Positions 46,240 to 58,300 of a stretch of DNA of 64,000 bases are shown in pieces. Under the pieces are notes generated by a model, which worked only from the letters and a program-made list of their open reading frames with translations, made no database searches and had not been told where the DNA came from. This stretch comes from Sphagnum magellanicum. Its lineage: Eukaryota > Streptophyta > Sphagnopsida > Sphagnales > Sphagnaceae. Each line of letters begins with the position of its first letter. The first letter of the stretch is position 1. The position numbers and the translations under genes were made by a program. The stretch covers positions 24,833,032-24,897,031 of the forward strand of contig CM038909.1 of NCBI GenBank assembly GCA_021904315.1, in the 5' to 3' direction.

Positions 46240-46500
46240 ATGGTTAAGCATATGTCTTCTTTGTCATAATTTTTTTTAGTACTTGAGATGTAAGAATCAA
46301 ACCAAAGATCAAAATGAACATTGTGCAATACTTACATTTAATATAATAGCACTCACATCACTTGAAGAGTTTCAAAACAATATACACATTTTAAACATAT
46401 AAAATACCTACATCATTTTCTATTATAAATCTCATAAGGAGATTTTCAAATATGCAATACCCACATATACGTCCTAAAATAGTCACAGGCATATTACATT
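46240..46500. repeat. 3' flank of the cargo gene, duplicated between units
   Basis: Segment with AGATGTAAGAATCAAACCAA and AACATTTTAAACATATA-like landmarks, nearly the same as 38640-38830 of unit A. It is the best evidence by eye that the duplication runs through the gene into the repeat region. Confidence 0.8.
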
Positions 46501-46812
46501 CAGTGCAATACCCGCATCTAAGTCCCATAATAGTCGTTGCAATTTTTGGCATCCCTTGCAATACCCGCATCTAAGTCCCATAATAGCCGCTGGTATTTTT
46601 GGCATTTCTTGCAATACCCACATATGGGCCACCCATAGTTGTTGACATTTGTCATTCGTTGCAATACCCGCATATGGGTCCATGGTTTTCGTTGGGTTTT
46701 ATAACATTTCTTGCAATACCCGCATATAGTTTCCATAATAGCCACTGGTTTTTTTTGTGTCTCTTGCAATACCCGCATATAGGTCCCATAATAGTTGCTG
46801 GTTTTTTTCATT
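46500..46812. repeat. 52-bp tandem array, unit B
   Basis: TGCAATACCCGCAT anchors at 46504, 46557, 46610, 46660, 46712 and 46765 (50-53-bp spacing). The 100-codon minus-strand frame through it (repeated CGYCKKCxK-like peptides) shifts frame between units and is not taken as a gene. Confidence 0.85.
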
Positions 46813-46944
46813 CTTTGCAAAACTTACATTTTGTCATAAAATTAATTTAGAATAATAATTAATTCAGGTATATAAAAAGACATATTTTGGGTATCCATAA
46901 CACTTATTTGTTATTTTGAAATGACATTACATGCGAGTTTTGCA

Positions 46945-46980
46945 TTTAGGGTTTAGGGTTTAGGGTTTAGGGTTAGGTTT
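46945..46980. repeat. Interstitial telomere-like repeat (TTTAGGG)n
   Basis: TTTAGGGTTTAGGGTTTAGG plus a variant unit, about four heptamers, orientation TTTAGGG on the plus strand. Confidence 0.85.
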
Positions 46981-47527
46981 TCACATAAGGTTTACTTCTT
47001 ACCTTTGTGTGATAACTCCAACCTAATTTTCCTAATCTCTTTGAAGAAAATATATAATAAGATTGTATTAGGTCCCATATGTTTAAACCCAAAAAATTTC
47101 CCCCCAATTGAATATAAAATATTTTTGATAGTACATGAATTATCAACAAATTTTGACATATAATTAAATAATTAATAGACCATTATTTCAGATAATTTAA
47201 ATGATTAATTATCAAGAATTAGATAATCATTTATTTATTTGGAATAATTAACTATTCATTTGGCTTAACTTCATTTATTTGGATAATAAAAAGTTGGATC
47301 TAAAAATCAGATTAACTTTATTTGATTGATTAACTTTAATATATTTTTATTTTAATAAGTGATTAAAATCACTATTTAAGATAACTATTCCATGTTATAG
47401 ATTGCATGTTCAGCTTTTTCATGAAAAATTCATACACCAAAATAAGTTTGATCACAATTGCCATTATACTATTTGTTCCACAAACAATACAATTTTTTTT
47501 CAAATTCATGAAACAAAATAAGAATCA

Positions 47528-47595
47528 TGGGTTTAGGGTTTAGGGTTTTAGGGTTTTTTAGGTTTAGGGTTTAGGGTAAACCCTAAACCTTAAAC
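47528..47595. repeat. Telomere-like repeats in both orientations
   Basis: GGGTTTAGGGTTTAGGGTTT with interrupted variants is followed directly by TAAACCCTAAACCTTAAAC, an inverted pair able to form a hairpin. Confidence 0.8.
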
Positions 47596-47669
47596 TCCTA
47601 ATCAACAACCCCAGCCTCACACCTTTGTTAACATATTATTTTGAAATTAATTAATTATTTTAGAATGAC

Positions 47670-47860
47670 CCAAAATGTAGATATTACATTTAGGGTAGGA
47701 TCTTCATTTAAAGAAGCTTAAACCCCACAACCGTATTTTTATAGTGGCCCAAAATGCAGGTATTGCATGTAGGGTAGGATCTTCACTTAAAGAGGGCTTA
47801 AACCCCCCATGTGTACTTTCAAGGTGACCCAAAATGCAGGTATTGCATTTAGGGTTCAGT
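47670..47860. repeat. 79-bp telomere-motif repeats, unit B first block
   Basis: Three units with (T)GCAGGTATTGCAT(T/G)TAGGG at about 47677, 47757 and 47837 (spacing about 80 bp). Confidence 0.7.
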
Positions 47861-48859
47861 GTATATCATTATTTATATATTAAGTGTTATGAATAACAAT
47901 ATATTTGGACCAATATTTAAACTAATATTATACATCATGAAAAATAAAGTTTACATAAGGACTTCTGTTATATATGTATAAAATATAAAATATTTTTGAC
48001 CCACTATATGAATATATTAACCAAGAAATTTTTTACTATATATCAAAGAAATAAAAATAAAAATTTCAATTAAACATAGGATTAATATATGAGAGAGATC
48101 ATTTTTATTATTATGTGAAATAGAAAAGAAGAAAGTAAATAATTACGTGCTTTGAATTTTTTTTAAACATAATTTAAAATCTTGTTAAATTAAAGACTTT
48201 ATAGTTATGTTTTTAGTATGAATATACAACTTTAAAAGGGGAAAAAAAATATGAACATCTTTGAAAAATATTTAAGCTTGAACTTTTTAGTTTTTGATCT
48301 TGACAAACTCCGTATTACATTTAGGGTTGGGTTTTCATATAAGGTTTGTTTTTTACCTTTGTGCGATAAATATTTATGATAATTAATGAATTATCACAAA
48401 ATTTGTCATATAATTAAATAATTAATAGACCATTATTTCAGATAATTTAGATGATTAATTATCAAGAATCATATAATCATTTATTTATTTAAAATAATTA
48501 ACTAATCATTTGGCTTAAATTTATTTACTTGAAAATAAAAAATTGGATTTAATCAGATTAATTAATTTGATATTTGATTGATTAACTTTAGTATATTTTT
48601 GTTTTAATAAGTTATTGAAATCACTATTTAAGATAATTATTCCATGTTATAGATTGCAAGTTCAATTTTTTCATGAAAATTTTTTACAGCAAAATAAGCT
48701 TGATCACAATTGTCATTGTATTATTTGTTCCACAAACAATAGAACCTCTTTTAAAATTCATGAAAAAAAATAAGAATCATGGATTCCTAATCAACAACCC
48801 CAACCTCCATACACACTTTTGTTAACATATGATTTTGAAATTAACTAATTATTTTAGAG

Positions 48860-49300
48860 TGACCCAAAATGCAGGTATTGCATTTAAGGTAGGATCTTCA
48901 TATAAAAAACCCTAAACCCACATGCATACTTTTGGAGTGACCCTAAATGCAGGTATTGCATTTAGGGTGGGATCTTCATATAAAGAACCCTAAACCCCAC
49001 ATGCGTACTTTCGGAGTGACCCTAAATGCAGGTATTGCATTTAGGGTGGGATTTTCATATAAAGAAACCTTAAACCCCACATGCGTATTTTCGGAGTGAC
49101 CCCAAATGCAGGTATTGCATTTAGGGTGGGATCTTCATATAAAGAACCCTAAACCCCACATGTGTATTTTTGGAGTGACCCTAAATGCAGGTATTGCATT
49201 TAGGGTAAGATCTTCATATAAAGAAAGCTTAAACCCTACATGCGTCCTTTCGGTGTGACCCAAAGTGCAAGTATTGCATTTAGGGTTGGGTTATTTCAAA
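48860..49300. repeat. 79-bp telomere-motif tandem array, unit B main block
   Basis: Six units with GCAGGTATTGCATTTAGGG-type cores at 48871, 48949, 49028, 49108, 49187 and 49267 (spacing 78-80 bp). Each unit also carries a CCCTAAACCC-like segment about 25 bp downstream. In three units CCCTAAATGCA, GGTAT loop, TGCATTTAGGG form a perfect 11-bp hairpin (best at 49020-49046). Confidence 0.85.
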
Positions 49301-50149
49301 GTGACTTTGCATATGCATATTGTGTTTAGGGCTAGGTCTTCACTTAAGGGTATCCAAACCATTTAGATGGGTTTTGAAACATGGGTATTACATTTAGGTT
49401 TGTTTTTTCATTTCAACTTGAAATACCCAAACTTATACTTACCTTTACCAACTAGAATTTTGGGGTTTCGTTGCAATACCTACATCCGTCCTTACTTTTA
49501 CCAACTGGAATTTTGGGGCATAATTTCAATACTTGCACTTGTATTTACTTTTACCAAACCCTAACAAAAAAAAATCTTAGTGATATATGCCCTAAACCTA
49601 AAAAATTATACAAGCTATACAAATCATATAATGCAAAATAAACTAATTTAAAAGAACATAGGAAAAAATTAAAAAACTAAAATTCAAAGGTTTTAAACTA
49701 TAAATATTTATTAAGTGAAAGAAAATACGTTAATCTTTAAAAATAATCAAATAAATTTCATATAAAACCAAAAGAAAATATATGTGTTTTATCTTTGTGT
49801 GATCCTTCCAACCTAATTTTTCCACTCTTTTTGAAGAAGATATAAAATGCAATTGTATTATTTCACATATGTGTAAACCTTAAAATTTTCCCCCCAAATT
49901 TAGCCTACTCTAGATTAATTACTATACATTTGTGAAAAACTTATTAATTAATTTGTGTCTCAACCCTAAACCTAAAAATTTCCCCCCAAATTTAGCTTAC
50001 TTTAAATTAATTACTATACATTTATGAAAAACTTATCAATTAATTTATGTGTCTCAACCCTAAACCTAATGGTTAAGTTAGTAGGGTATGTAATTAATAG
50101 AGTAGCTAGGTTAGTAGGGTAGGTGGTTAGTACAGTAGCTTGGTTAACG

Positions 50150-50350
50150 GTGTGACCCAAAATGCAAGTATTGCATTTAGGGTATGATTTTCGTATAAAG
50201 ATGTTTAAACCTCACATGCATATTTTCAAAATGGCCCAAAATGCAGGTATTACATTTAGGGTAGGATCTTTGTATAAAGAAAGCTTGAACCCCACATGCG
50301 TACTTTCGAAATGGCTCAAAATGCAGGTATTGCATTTAGGGTAAGGTTTT
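50150..50350. repeat. 79-bp repeats, unit B last block
   Basis: Three units (GCA(A/G)GTATT at about 50165, 50246 and 50323). The 60-codon plus-strand frame here is a repeat by-product. Confidence 0.7.
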
Positions 50351-50375
50351 TAGGGTAGGGTATGTAATTAATAAG

Positions 50376-50520
50376 GTAGCTAGGTTAGTAGGGTAGGTGG
50401 TGAGTACAGTAGCTAGGTTAGTAGGGTAGGTGATGAGTACAGTAGCTAGGTTAATAGGGTAGGTGGTAAGTACAGTAGCTAGGTTAGTAGGGTAGGTGGT
50501 GAGTGCAGTAGCTAGGTAGA
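50376..50520. repeat. 33-bp tandem repeat at the right side of unit B
   Basis: GTAGCTAGGTTAGTAGGGTA plus GGTGGTGAGTACA repeats with exact 33-bp spacing (50376, 50409, 50442, 50475, 50508). More diverged versions lie at about 42530-42690 and 43600-43740 of unit A, just before its right terminus. Confidence 0.85.
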
Positions 50521-50542
50521 AAAGTGAACAGGGTAGCTATGT

Positions 50543-50727
50543 GTGAGGTCAGGTCCAGGGAAAAACGAGCAGGAACCAAAAAAAAAAAAGTACAATGGTC
50601 AGCAGCAAAAAGAAATGGACTGTCATGAACCCCATCCGGCGCCAAATGAAAAAACGCAACCCATCCAGTGGACAGAACGGCCAACTGGTGCATTGGTGGC
50701 TGTTAATTCACTCTGGCCACTCTGCCC
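50543..50727 (-). repeat. Right terminal region of unit B and of the composite
   Basis: Matches 43745-43940 closely and ends with CAACTGGTGCATTGGTGGCT (50682-50701), the exact reverse complement of the left-end core at 33847-33866, then TTAATTCACTCTGGCCACTC. Confidence 0.7.
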
Positions 50728-50736
50728 CTAATTTGG
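50728..50736. repeat. 9-bp target-site duplication, right copy
   Basis: CTAATTTGG, identical to 33821-33829. Confidence 0.65.
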
Positions 50737-50922
50737 AACAGTTGGACTATTTACAGGATCTTAACAGACTGTTGTTCTCTAACGTTGTAGACCAAGCTGC
50801 CCAAAAAACTGAATACTACTTAGCCTACTACATGGGGGGGGGGGAGATAAACAAGCCAGCAGCAGCTGCAAAATCACTGGCATACATAAGTTTTCTTCAG
50901 CACCTGGACGCTTTCTGCAACT
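50737..50922 (+). pseudogene. Open frame at the right flank, possibly an exon split by the composite
   Basis: From the duplicated 9-mer the frame reads NLEQLDYLQDLNRLLFSNVV, then QAAQKTEYYLAYYMGGGE and KSLAYISFLQHLDAFCN to a stop at 50922-50924. It has ordinary amino-acid composition in AT-rich surroundings. Taking the left flank up to 33829 and continuing at 50737, the frame stays open for about 19 codons leftward to an in-frame ATG. The family is unknown, and a run of nine or more G near 50833 suggests slippage. Weak but worth a database search. Confidence 0.3.
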
Positions 50923-50984
50923 GATGTCCACAGACATGTCTCTGATGGATTTAATGATACAAATGAGATCGGAGGGGATTTTCA

Positions 50985-53900
50985 CAAGAGCCCTGTGAAT
51001 TATATGGTCTCGGACTTCTTGTGCAACTCTAGCTCACCTTTTTTTTTCCCCCAAAATAAATATTGCTGCTAGTGAGAACCGGCATGTAGGTCACAATAGC
51101 CTGTCATTGTGCCCTTTAATAGTACCCAACATATTTATTTTAAAACAATTCCCCAATAACAGGGCAACACTAGCCTCAATGCCTTGATTGTTTTTATAAA
51201 AAAATTGTGGACTCTGAGAAACTTTTTCAAATTCCCATCTTGCTATTAAGTAGTTTCAATGATATTTCATCAGCCAACAAGGGCACAGTGACTTGAGAGC
51301 CTTTGGGTGAACCCAAGCTAGTCCATTTAAATTATTTCTAAACATTACAAATATCCCATGCTAAGACTAAATCAGGGTGTCTGAGTTCAGATTTTACATT
51401 TTTTGGGCTTAAGATGGCCACTAAGAGGCCTCACTCAAAAAGGTCAAGGTACCAACATGGGTGCTGGTTCACCCTGGCCAACTTGCAGCACCTACACCGA
51501 TGACTGGTTGGTCACCCTCAGCTTTCCTTTGAAAGTGTTTTAAATGATGCCACGTGGCACTCTGAAAATTTAGATTGCGTTTTGAGCCCTCAGGCCTACC
51601 TCCACTAAAAATGTGAACACTAGTAAATATTTGCATTCATTGCAATGTGTTTAATTAGGGGAAAATGAGGAAAATTTTGGTCTTCTTTAATCTTATCCTC
51701 CTCCACCAACATTGCTTAAAAGTAAGCTAGTATAATCATTCTACAATTGTTGAGTTATAATTGCTTCAATTCTCTATCATACAATAGAAATGTATGTTGT
51801 TACTTAACAACACTTTTTTTTGGTGGCTAAAATTAGCCAAAATGTGATGAAAAAATTATGGATGCTAAAAGTACTAAGGAAAATTGACAAGGCAAAAATG
51901 AAAATATTGTCAGGATTCATTGACTTTTCATGCCATCGTAGCCATTACACAATAATGATGATGATTCAGATCCTCACATATATGTTGAACTAATCCATAT
52001 AAATTCATCACTTTATTCATTTTTCATTAGAACGTTAAAGGTTTCATCACTAGTGCATGAATGAAGTGTGCTTCTAGTCCTAGTGTCATTTGTTGGGATG
52101 AACTAGTTAGTGATGGGTCTAAAGTTTTAAATGTTTTTATTTAAGATGGTGCTTTCAAAATGAATTCTCTTTCCACTAATAAGATCCCGACATATGTTAT
52201 CAGCTTTAACATCCATCAGTTTGGTTTTTCTGTGTGTAAATAATGATCCTGATAAAGGTCAGGGTTTAGGGTTGAGGTTTTAAGGTTTAGGGTTACTTTC
52301 TTGGAGCTTCATTTTTTTAAATTTTTTGAATGACACATGAAAATAAGCTCCCTCCCAATTGTACCACTCAAGTCCTCCATATAAAATGTAATCTATTATT
52401 GGACAGACCTGACACACTCATTCTCAACTCATGATGAGTTCACAAATTGTCACCTAGCTTTGCCTACCTGACGAGATGTTATTCTCCTCCACGTCCCAGG
52501 CCTGGACATCATCAAGAACATCATTCACTAGTTTGTGTATGTGTGTTTCAATATATACTAGCATTCGCCAGGGTCTGTTGTCTCTTCACTCCCAATCTGC
52601 AGTCTGCTGCAATTCTTGAAGACAGAAGATTTCTGAACCAAGAGGCCCCTGGTTCTTCTTCTGGTTACCCACAAGATGGGCACTACTAGCTATATAGCCT
52701 CTATTTGTGGGCACACAAACAAGAGCATCTCCACCCACACCCTCTATTAATAGAGGCCTCAACCCCTATTAAGCACATAGTGCATCCAATATAGAGTTTT
52801 AATCATTTTCCCATAAAAAAAACCATAAACATGAAAATTTGAACAACATAAAGTAGAGACCAAAGGCTTTGTTTTTTTCATCCAAAATAGTGTTCTACAT
52901 TTCAGTTCTAATAGATGTTCTTTTCTTTTCTTTTTTCTTGTTTTTTTGCCTTTCAATTTTGTGATGTAGCTGAAGTGGCAACCATCCATAAGAAAATTTA
53001 GCCAAATTTGGCTATTAAAATGAAGGTAAGAAAATTTACACATCCTTCCATGGTTTTGGCTATCTACTAGGCCTTATATGGAATCTGACAAATGCATATA
53101 TTTATTTATTTTAATTATTTTTTAATTTTTTAAATCTCAAAATTTGGAAAAAAAACCCTTTAAAAATAAAATAAAATTGGGTCATTTTGAAAGGAAATTA
53201 CCAGACCAAAAAACATACATGGGTGGGTGGCTACTACTCATGCACAAATTTGTGTTGATATAGATTCGACCTTCTTTCGATGGAATGATGACTTTCATGC
53301 TTTGATTGCCATGTCCAAAAAAAATGGTATTTGAGTGCAATTGTTTGACACCATAATGATGACTAGTTTTGTATCTACTAAACCTCCCACCATCACTACC
53401 AGCCCCTGAAGTTCCTTTAACTTTCATTCAATGAGAGAGGACTTGCAACCACTGAATGAAACCCCTTTCTTGAAAGAATTGTGCTAATATATGGAGTGGG
53501 TGAATGAGTAAATAAATGTAAGTACAATTGTGGTGGGCTCTCTCTCTCTCTCATAAGGGAATCTTAAAAAAGCAGTCAGCAAAAAAGAAAAGCCTATGGT
53601 TCCCACCCAATTGCCATAAGCTCCCAATATTGTTATGTGTGTTTCAATATATATAAAAAGGAACAAAAGATTATTACAAGGGAATCCATTGGGAACCTAT
53701 TAAACATTTGGCACCAAACAAAATAATTTATTGTTTTGTGTCAGTCTTTATTGTCAGCCCTGCACATGCTCTCTATCACTCCATGGAAAAAGTCCCAACT
53801 TGGGTGGGGGGAAGGTGGGTGATCTCAAATATGCAATATCATCATGCATTTTCTTCACACCCTTAAAAACTTGCGGACCGACAATCTTATGATTTTTATG

Positions 53901-54480
53901 CTGAAGTTTTGATCAGTAAGTGTGAACTTTTCCACCTACTTCATCTGTCTAGTCGGTTCTTACAAAATGGACTTTTGTTCTGAACACCCATTATTGCTTT
54001 GAATATTTTATGTTGCATGTGCTTCAAAGAAAGGAAGATCAAAGTCTTGTGGTTTTAATGTCTACCTTCTAACAACCCACTAACTCTTAGGTAGTGATTA
54101 ACTATCTACAATGCATCTACCTACTCTCTAACCCTCTTACTAATCCTACCTTCCTAACCTCAAGGGATGGTTGGTTAGCACAATTTATGCCTACTAATAA
54201 TAACCCACATTCTCTTACCAATGTCCAAACCAGTGTTGGGAGGTTCTTTGCTTTTTCAAAGGGGTAGTTGACCAAACCATTGCCTTCAGTTAACTAGCAC
54301 CTACACTGGTACATGCTCAACAAGTAGTATGGTACTGCTGGTTAATTAAACTATCAGAATTTGGCTAAATTTGGACACTTAGGCTTGTGTAGGGTTGGGT
54401 AATTGACAAAAAATACTCATTTTGTACACCAATCACAACTAAACCCATTGAAGAAAAACACGTTTAGGAAACAAATTAGC
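50985..54480. other. Spacer with low-complexity sequence
   Basis: No gene is supported. An 80-codon plus frame at 52447-52689 lies in a slightly GC-richer patch but shows no known motif. GGGTTTAGGGTTGAGG at about 52262 is a short telomere-like run. A (CT)n run lies at about 53540-53552. Frames at 52759-53043 and 53182-53427 (minus) are unrecognised. Confidence 0.4.
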
Positions 54481-54483
54481 ATA

Positions 54484-54545
54484 GTACAAGGGCGGCTCAG
54501 CACATGTCTGCCAAATAGTTAGTTGATTTTGAAGATGCTATTTCA
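54484..54545. repeat. Dispersed repeat, copy 2 (partner at 17770)
   Basis: GGGCGGCTCAGCACATGTCT, GCCAAA and the following TTGATTTTGAAGATGCTA correspond to 17770-17850. It lies beside a MITE. In the minus strand both copies read through a ...C-x-A-D/E-M/A type peptide, but no conserved domain is recognised. Confidence 0.5.
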
Positions 54546-54676
54546 AACAATAAAATATTTTGAAATATTTCAAAAACTTCTTCATTTTTTTTCACAATTT
54601 TTTTCCTTTGTGTAAAATATTTTTTGAAATTTTCAGCATTTTTAAAAATAATATTTCTGCCATTGCCATCAAGGTA

Positions 54677-55362
54677 CAATAAACCCCCTTTATAATCATG
54701 CCCTTGGTAACCATGTTTTCTGCGACATTAATGAATTGTGACTTAAACATATATAATCACATTTCATGTAAACCCTTACAAGATTGTGATCATAGGAAAA
54801 AAAAAACTTTACAAAACAACCTTTTTATGCTAGAATAAAGGTGTTAACTATTTAAATTTCTTACATGGGTTATTATAAGCTCTATTATGCATTATTAGAC
54901 TTAGAAGAAGATTATGATTTCTACATGTTTTAATGTGATGATTTATATTGAGTTTGAACTTCTTAACTATTGGTTTGTGTATCTTAACAACTAGATCTTT
55001 TTAATTAAATTTTTTGTTTTTTATTTTGGGCAAGTTGCATATCTTTGACTTGGTTGCATTAGAAAGTTATTTTTTCCTTTTCTTTTCAATTGGATTCATT
55101 GTAGTTAGTTTGCACAATTTGAACACAAAACAACACTAACATTGTCAAAGAGAACTCTAATTTACAAACCCTAATATTTGTTTTAGATTTCCCACATTAT
55201 AGTCATATTTACAAAAAAAAGCTTTGCAAATACTTTGTGCTACTAAGCGTGATAGTGACTATAAAGAATGGTGTTTCTTCCTAAAATGGATGGTTATCAA
55301 AAAATGTGTGACACAAACAAGAATGTGACTAAAATGGGTGTGATCATAAAGGGGGTTTATTG
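54677..55362. mobile_element. 686-bp MITE with 27-bp inverted termini and TA duplication
   Basis: The left end CAATAAACCCCCTTTATAAT plus CATGCCC (54677-54703) matches the reverse complement of the right end (55336-55362) at 24 of 27 positions. TA dinucleotides flank it at 54675-54676 and 55363-55364. TA duplication and short termini fit the Tc1/mariner/pogo group. The interior is AT-rich with no transposase, so it is non-autonomous. Confidence 0.8.
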
Positions 55363-55364
55363 TA

Positions 55365-58300
55365 GTATGATACATACACAATGACAAACTAACACACAAG
55401 AATAATTTGAGGTATTCAGGGAATTGAACCCTAATTACCCCACATATGCAAACATTTCAAGATCTTGTTCAAGTTTTAAGACTTTGTTTAAGATTTCAAA
55501 TATGGAGGAACCCATGTGGCCTCGTTAGTGTCCAATATTTCATGGACAACCCAAAAAGCCAACTACATGCTCATTTTAACAAGGAGCAAAAGCTTTCCCA
55601 AAAAAATTTGCATTAGAAAAAAAAATTTCCCTAGATTCTATGGATTTTCAAAAATTATCCAAACAACATGTTTGCACATTCTAAGATACTCACTCATGTT
55701 CAAATTGGTGTTTGAACACACATTCAAAAAAGTAGACATTAGAAGTGTTTTGCTTGTTCTACTTTGTTTCCACAATGTCAACAAGTTTTCTCGTTGTTAA
55801 GTTTTCTGGTTGTTTGGTGAATGAATCATACTAGGTATGGGGAGGTTGTAGGAAGGTTTCAAATTTGCTTACAATTGTCAAGTCTGGAAGTGTTTACAAG
55901 GCCAAGTAAAGAGAGGCACAATGGATCCCCTTGAAGAATGCAAAGTTCATGCAACATAGATTTGGTCAGTCACTTTTTATCTAACCCAAAATTTAGAGTT
56001 GGTGTTTACCTTTCAATCCAATAACACATGTAAAAACTAATGTTGAGTGATTCTTTACTCTTATGAAGAACCTTCAGTTTTGGTTTTATAAAATAAATCA
56101 GAATAATTCTAGTTCTAGTTTCACACTCAAATGAAACTAGGAATCCAATTCTTTATCCAGTTTTTCAAAAATAAAAATTCCAGTTCGAATTCCAATTCTA
56201 AAAATTAGACCTAGTTGTAGTTTAATGCTAGATAACTTAGATTGGAAAGTGAAAGTATGATTGGGTAAACCCATTAAGAACCATCTTAAAAAACAATAAA
56301 AGTAGTAAAATTGGCCAAATCATATTCCTTGACCTTCTCCTTTGCTTGTATAATATAAATTACTTTTTTTTCATGTGTATCCATTACATCCCAAAGTATA
56401 TGTCCTTGAAATTTCATTGAAAATTTTTAATGAAATTTCTACAAATTTACATTCTTAATTGTTATGACCTTTTTTGGAATCATGCTTTTAAAATTTTAAA
56501 AATTCATAATTCAATTAAACCTATTCAATCAATTACTCAATAAAAATAAAATAAAATAAAATCCAAATACCTTGAAAATCATATCCCAAAAAAACAAAAT
56601 CAAAACTTATTTCAAAAATATTCAGAAACAAAAAGTTTAAGAAAATTTAACCATTTTTATATTTTCAAAACTTTTTCTAAATTTGTAATGATTGAAAACA
56701 TCAAATTTTTTTATCTCACTAAATTTTATATAATCTAGTTAATGTATTCAACAAAAAAATCTAATGAAAACCCTTTTTAAAATGTTTTTTTATACTTTTA
56801 AAAAGTTAATGGGTCAAGTCCAACCATGTTAATACAAGCCAAAAATAGTTTGTATACATTCCTTATATTTCATGTTTTTAAATGAAATATTAAGTTGGTG
56901 TTGAAATTTTTGGATTTACTTATATAGTAACATTGATAATATATCATGTGAAAATATGGAAAATTTTGAAATCAATTGAACAAACTGAAAAATTCTAAAA
57001 ACATTTTTTAAATAGTTGTAATCAGTCCTTTTAAGTAGTACAAAAACTAATTGATGCACATTTTTTGACAAATTTTTATTATAAACTTGAACACAATAAT
57101 ATAGGGCATTCTCAAAATATTTTTAAAGGTTTTTAAAATTTCAAAAAAAATCTTGAAATAAACAATAGTGTGGTTGGATTTGGTTTGCTAAAATGAAAGT
57201 GTGATGTTCCTTGTAGTATTGGACCCAATCATTTTTCACCTTGAAGATGGTGGTCAATTCCTAATATTAAAGCCTTTGATTCTAGTTTTCTTTTCAATTT
57301 TTTCTAAAAATTTGTGTTTTCCTTTCACATATCAATAAAATTGAAAGCTTTAGGTCCTAGTCTAATTCATAATTCTTTCCAATTCCAATTCTTATTGAAG
57401 AACTAATTCCACAAATCAAATTTGGTTTTACTTTCATTTTTTTAATAATTGAAACTAATTCATGGTTCCAACACACCAAATCAGGTAACCATCCAACATT
57501 GGTTGGTATTGAATGAATGATGATTTTACCTATGGTAGCCATAAGCCATTCTCTGGCTCATTTCTATCATTGAATATTTAATACATGTTTTCAAAGAAGT
57601 CAAATAGATTTTATTTATTTATAGATGGTGAATTATTTACATACCCAATTTGAGCTTGCAAGAATTGAATTTTATTGTAATAAAGAGTAAGTTGCGAATG
57701 AAATATGATTTTTAAAAATATTTTGGAATTGAGTTGGATCAATATTGGTGGGTTTAGGGTATTGAGCAAGTTTTAAAGGTCTAAGTTCTTGGTTAGGTTT
57801 TGAAACATTTAGATAAAAGGTTTAGAATTTTGCTAAAATTGGATTTGAATTTGGATCATGCAATTGACCTCTTTTTGAACTTGAAACTCAAACCTAGCCT
57901 TAGTTGATGTCTCCTTTTCAAATAGCTTCACATTATCTAGGTATATAAATTCAAGTAATTCAAAATTTAACAATAGTCAAGCCTTGGTTTTTGGAAAGCT
58001 ATTAGTTTGAGTTGATTGTACATAACAATTAATACACAATTTTTTATCTCGATGACAAACATTAATTGGAAGAAACTAATATTACAAGTAATGTAGATGA
58101 AACCAAACCTTGTTTAAATTAAATTGCTCTCCAATTGTTTTGGGAAGTCTTTGGAACCATATTTTTTAAAATCTTGGGAAAACACCCAAGGTTTTATCAA
58201 ACCAAAAACTACAGCTAAAACTAAAATCAATTTCTCCTTTAAAAAAAAAAAGAATTGAATAACACTAGTTTGGACTTGTAAATTTGCAGAACATATAATG

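Larger units (their letters stand above)
33830..50727. mobile_element. 16.9-kb Mutator-like composite made of two head-to-tail units
   Basis: The left end carries AGCCACCAATGCACCAGTTG at 33847-33866, and the right end carries its exact reverse complement at 50682-50701. Similarity continues outward (GGAGTGAACTAG versus AGAGTGAATTAA read inward) and, with a gap, inward (GGCTGTTTTCTGGATG versus GGCCGTTCTGTCCACTGGATG). A 9-bp direct repeat CTAATTTGG flanks both ends. In the middle, GTGCATTGGTGG (43921-43932) and CCACCAATGCAC (43964-43975) mark the end of unit A (about 33830-43940) abutting the start of unit B (about 43941-50727). Each unit holds the same ordered cargo. No transposase is recognised, so it should be non-autonomous, or else the zinc-finger protein is an unrecognised element-encoded protein. 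Mutator-like assignment is inferred from TSD length and TIR style. Confidence 0.65.

Noticed and set aside
46500-46812. Regular repeats with spacers resembling a CRISPR array
   Set aside because: The repeats are head-to-tail units of a 52-bp minisatellite with similar, not unique, spacers, in a eukaryotic genome.
40070-50350. Telomere-like TTTAGGG runs as a true chromosome end
   Set aside because: The runs are short, occur in both orientations and are embedded in mobile-unit repeats with sequence continuing on both sides; they are interstitial.
52447-52689. 80-codon ORF in a GC-richer patch
   Set aside because: No motif, homologue or splice context recognised; length is within chance expectation.
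55400-55445. GGGTTCAATTCCC-like T-loop on the minus strand suggesting a tRNA
   Set aside because: No matching acceptor, D or anticodon stem could be found around it.
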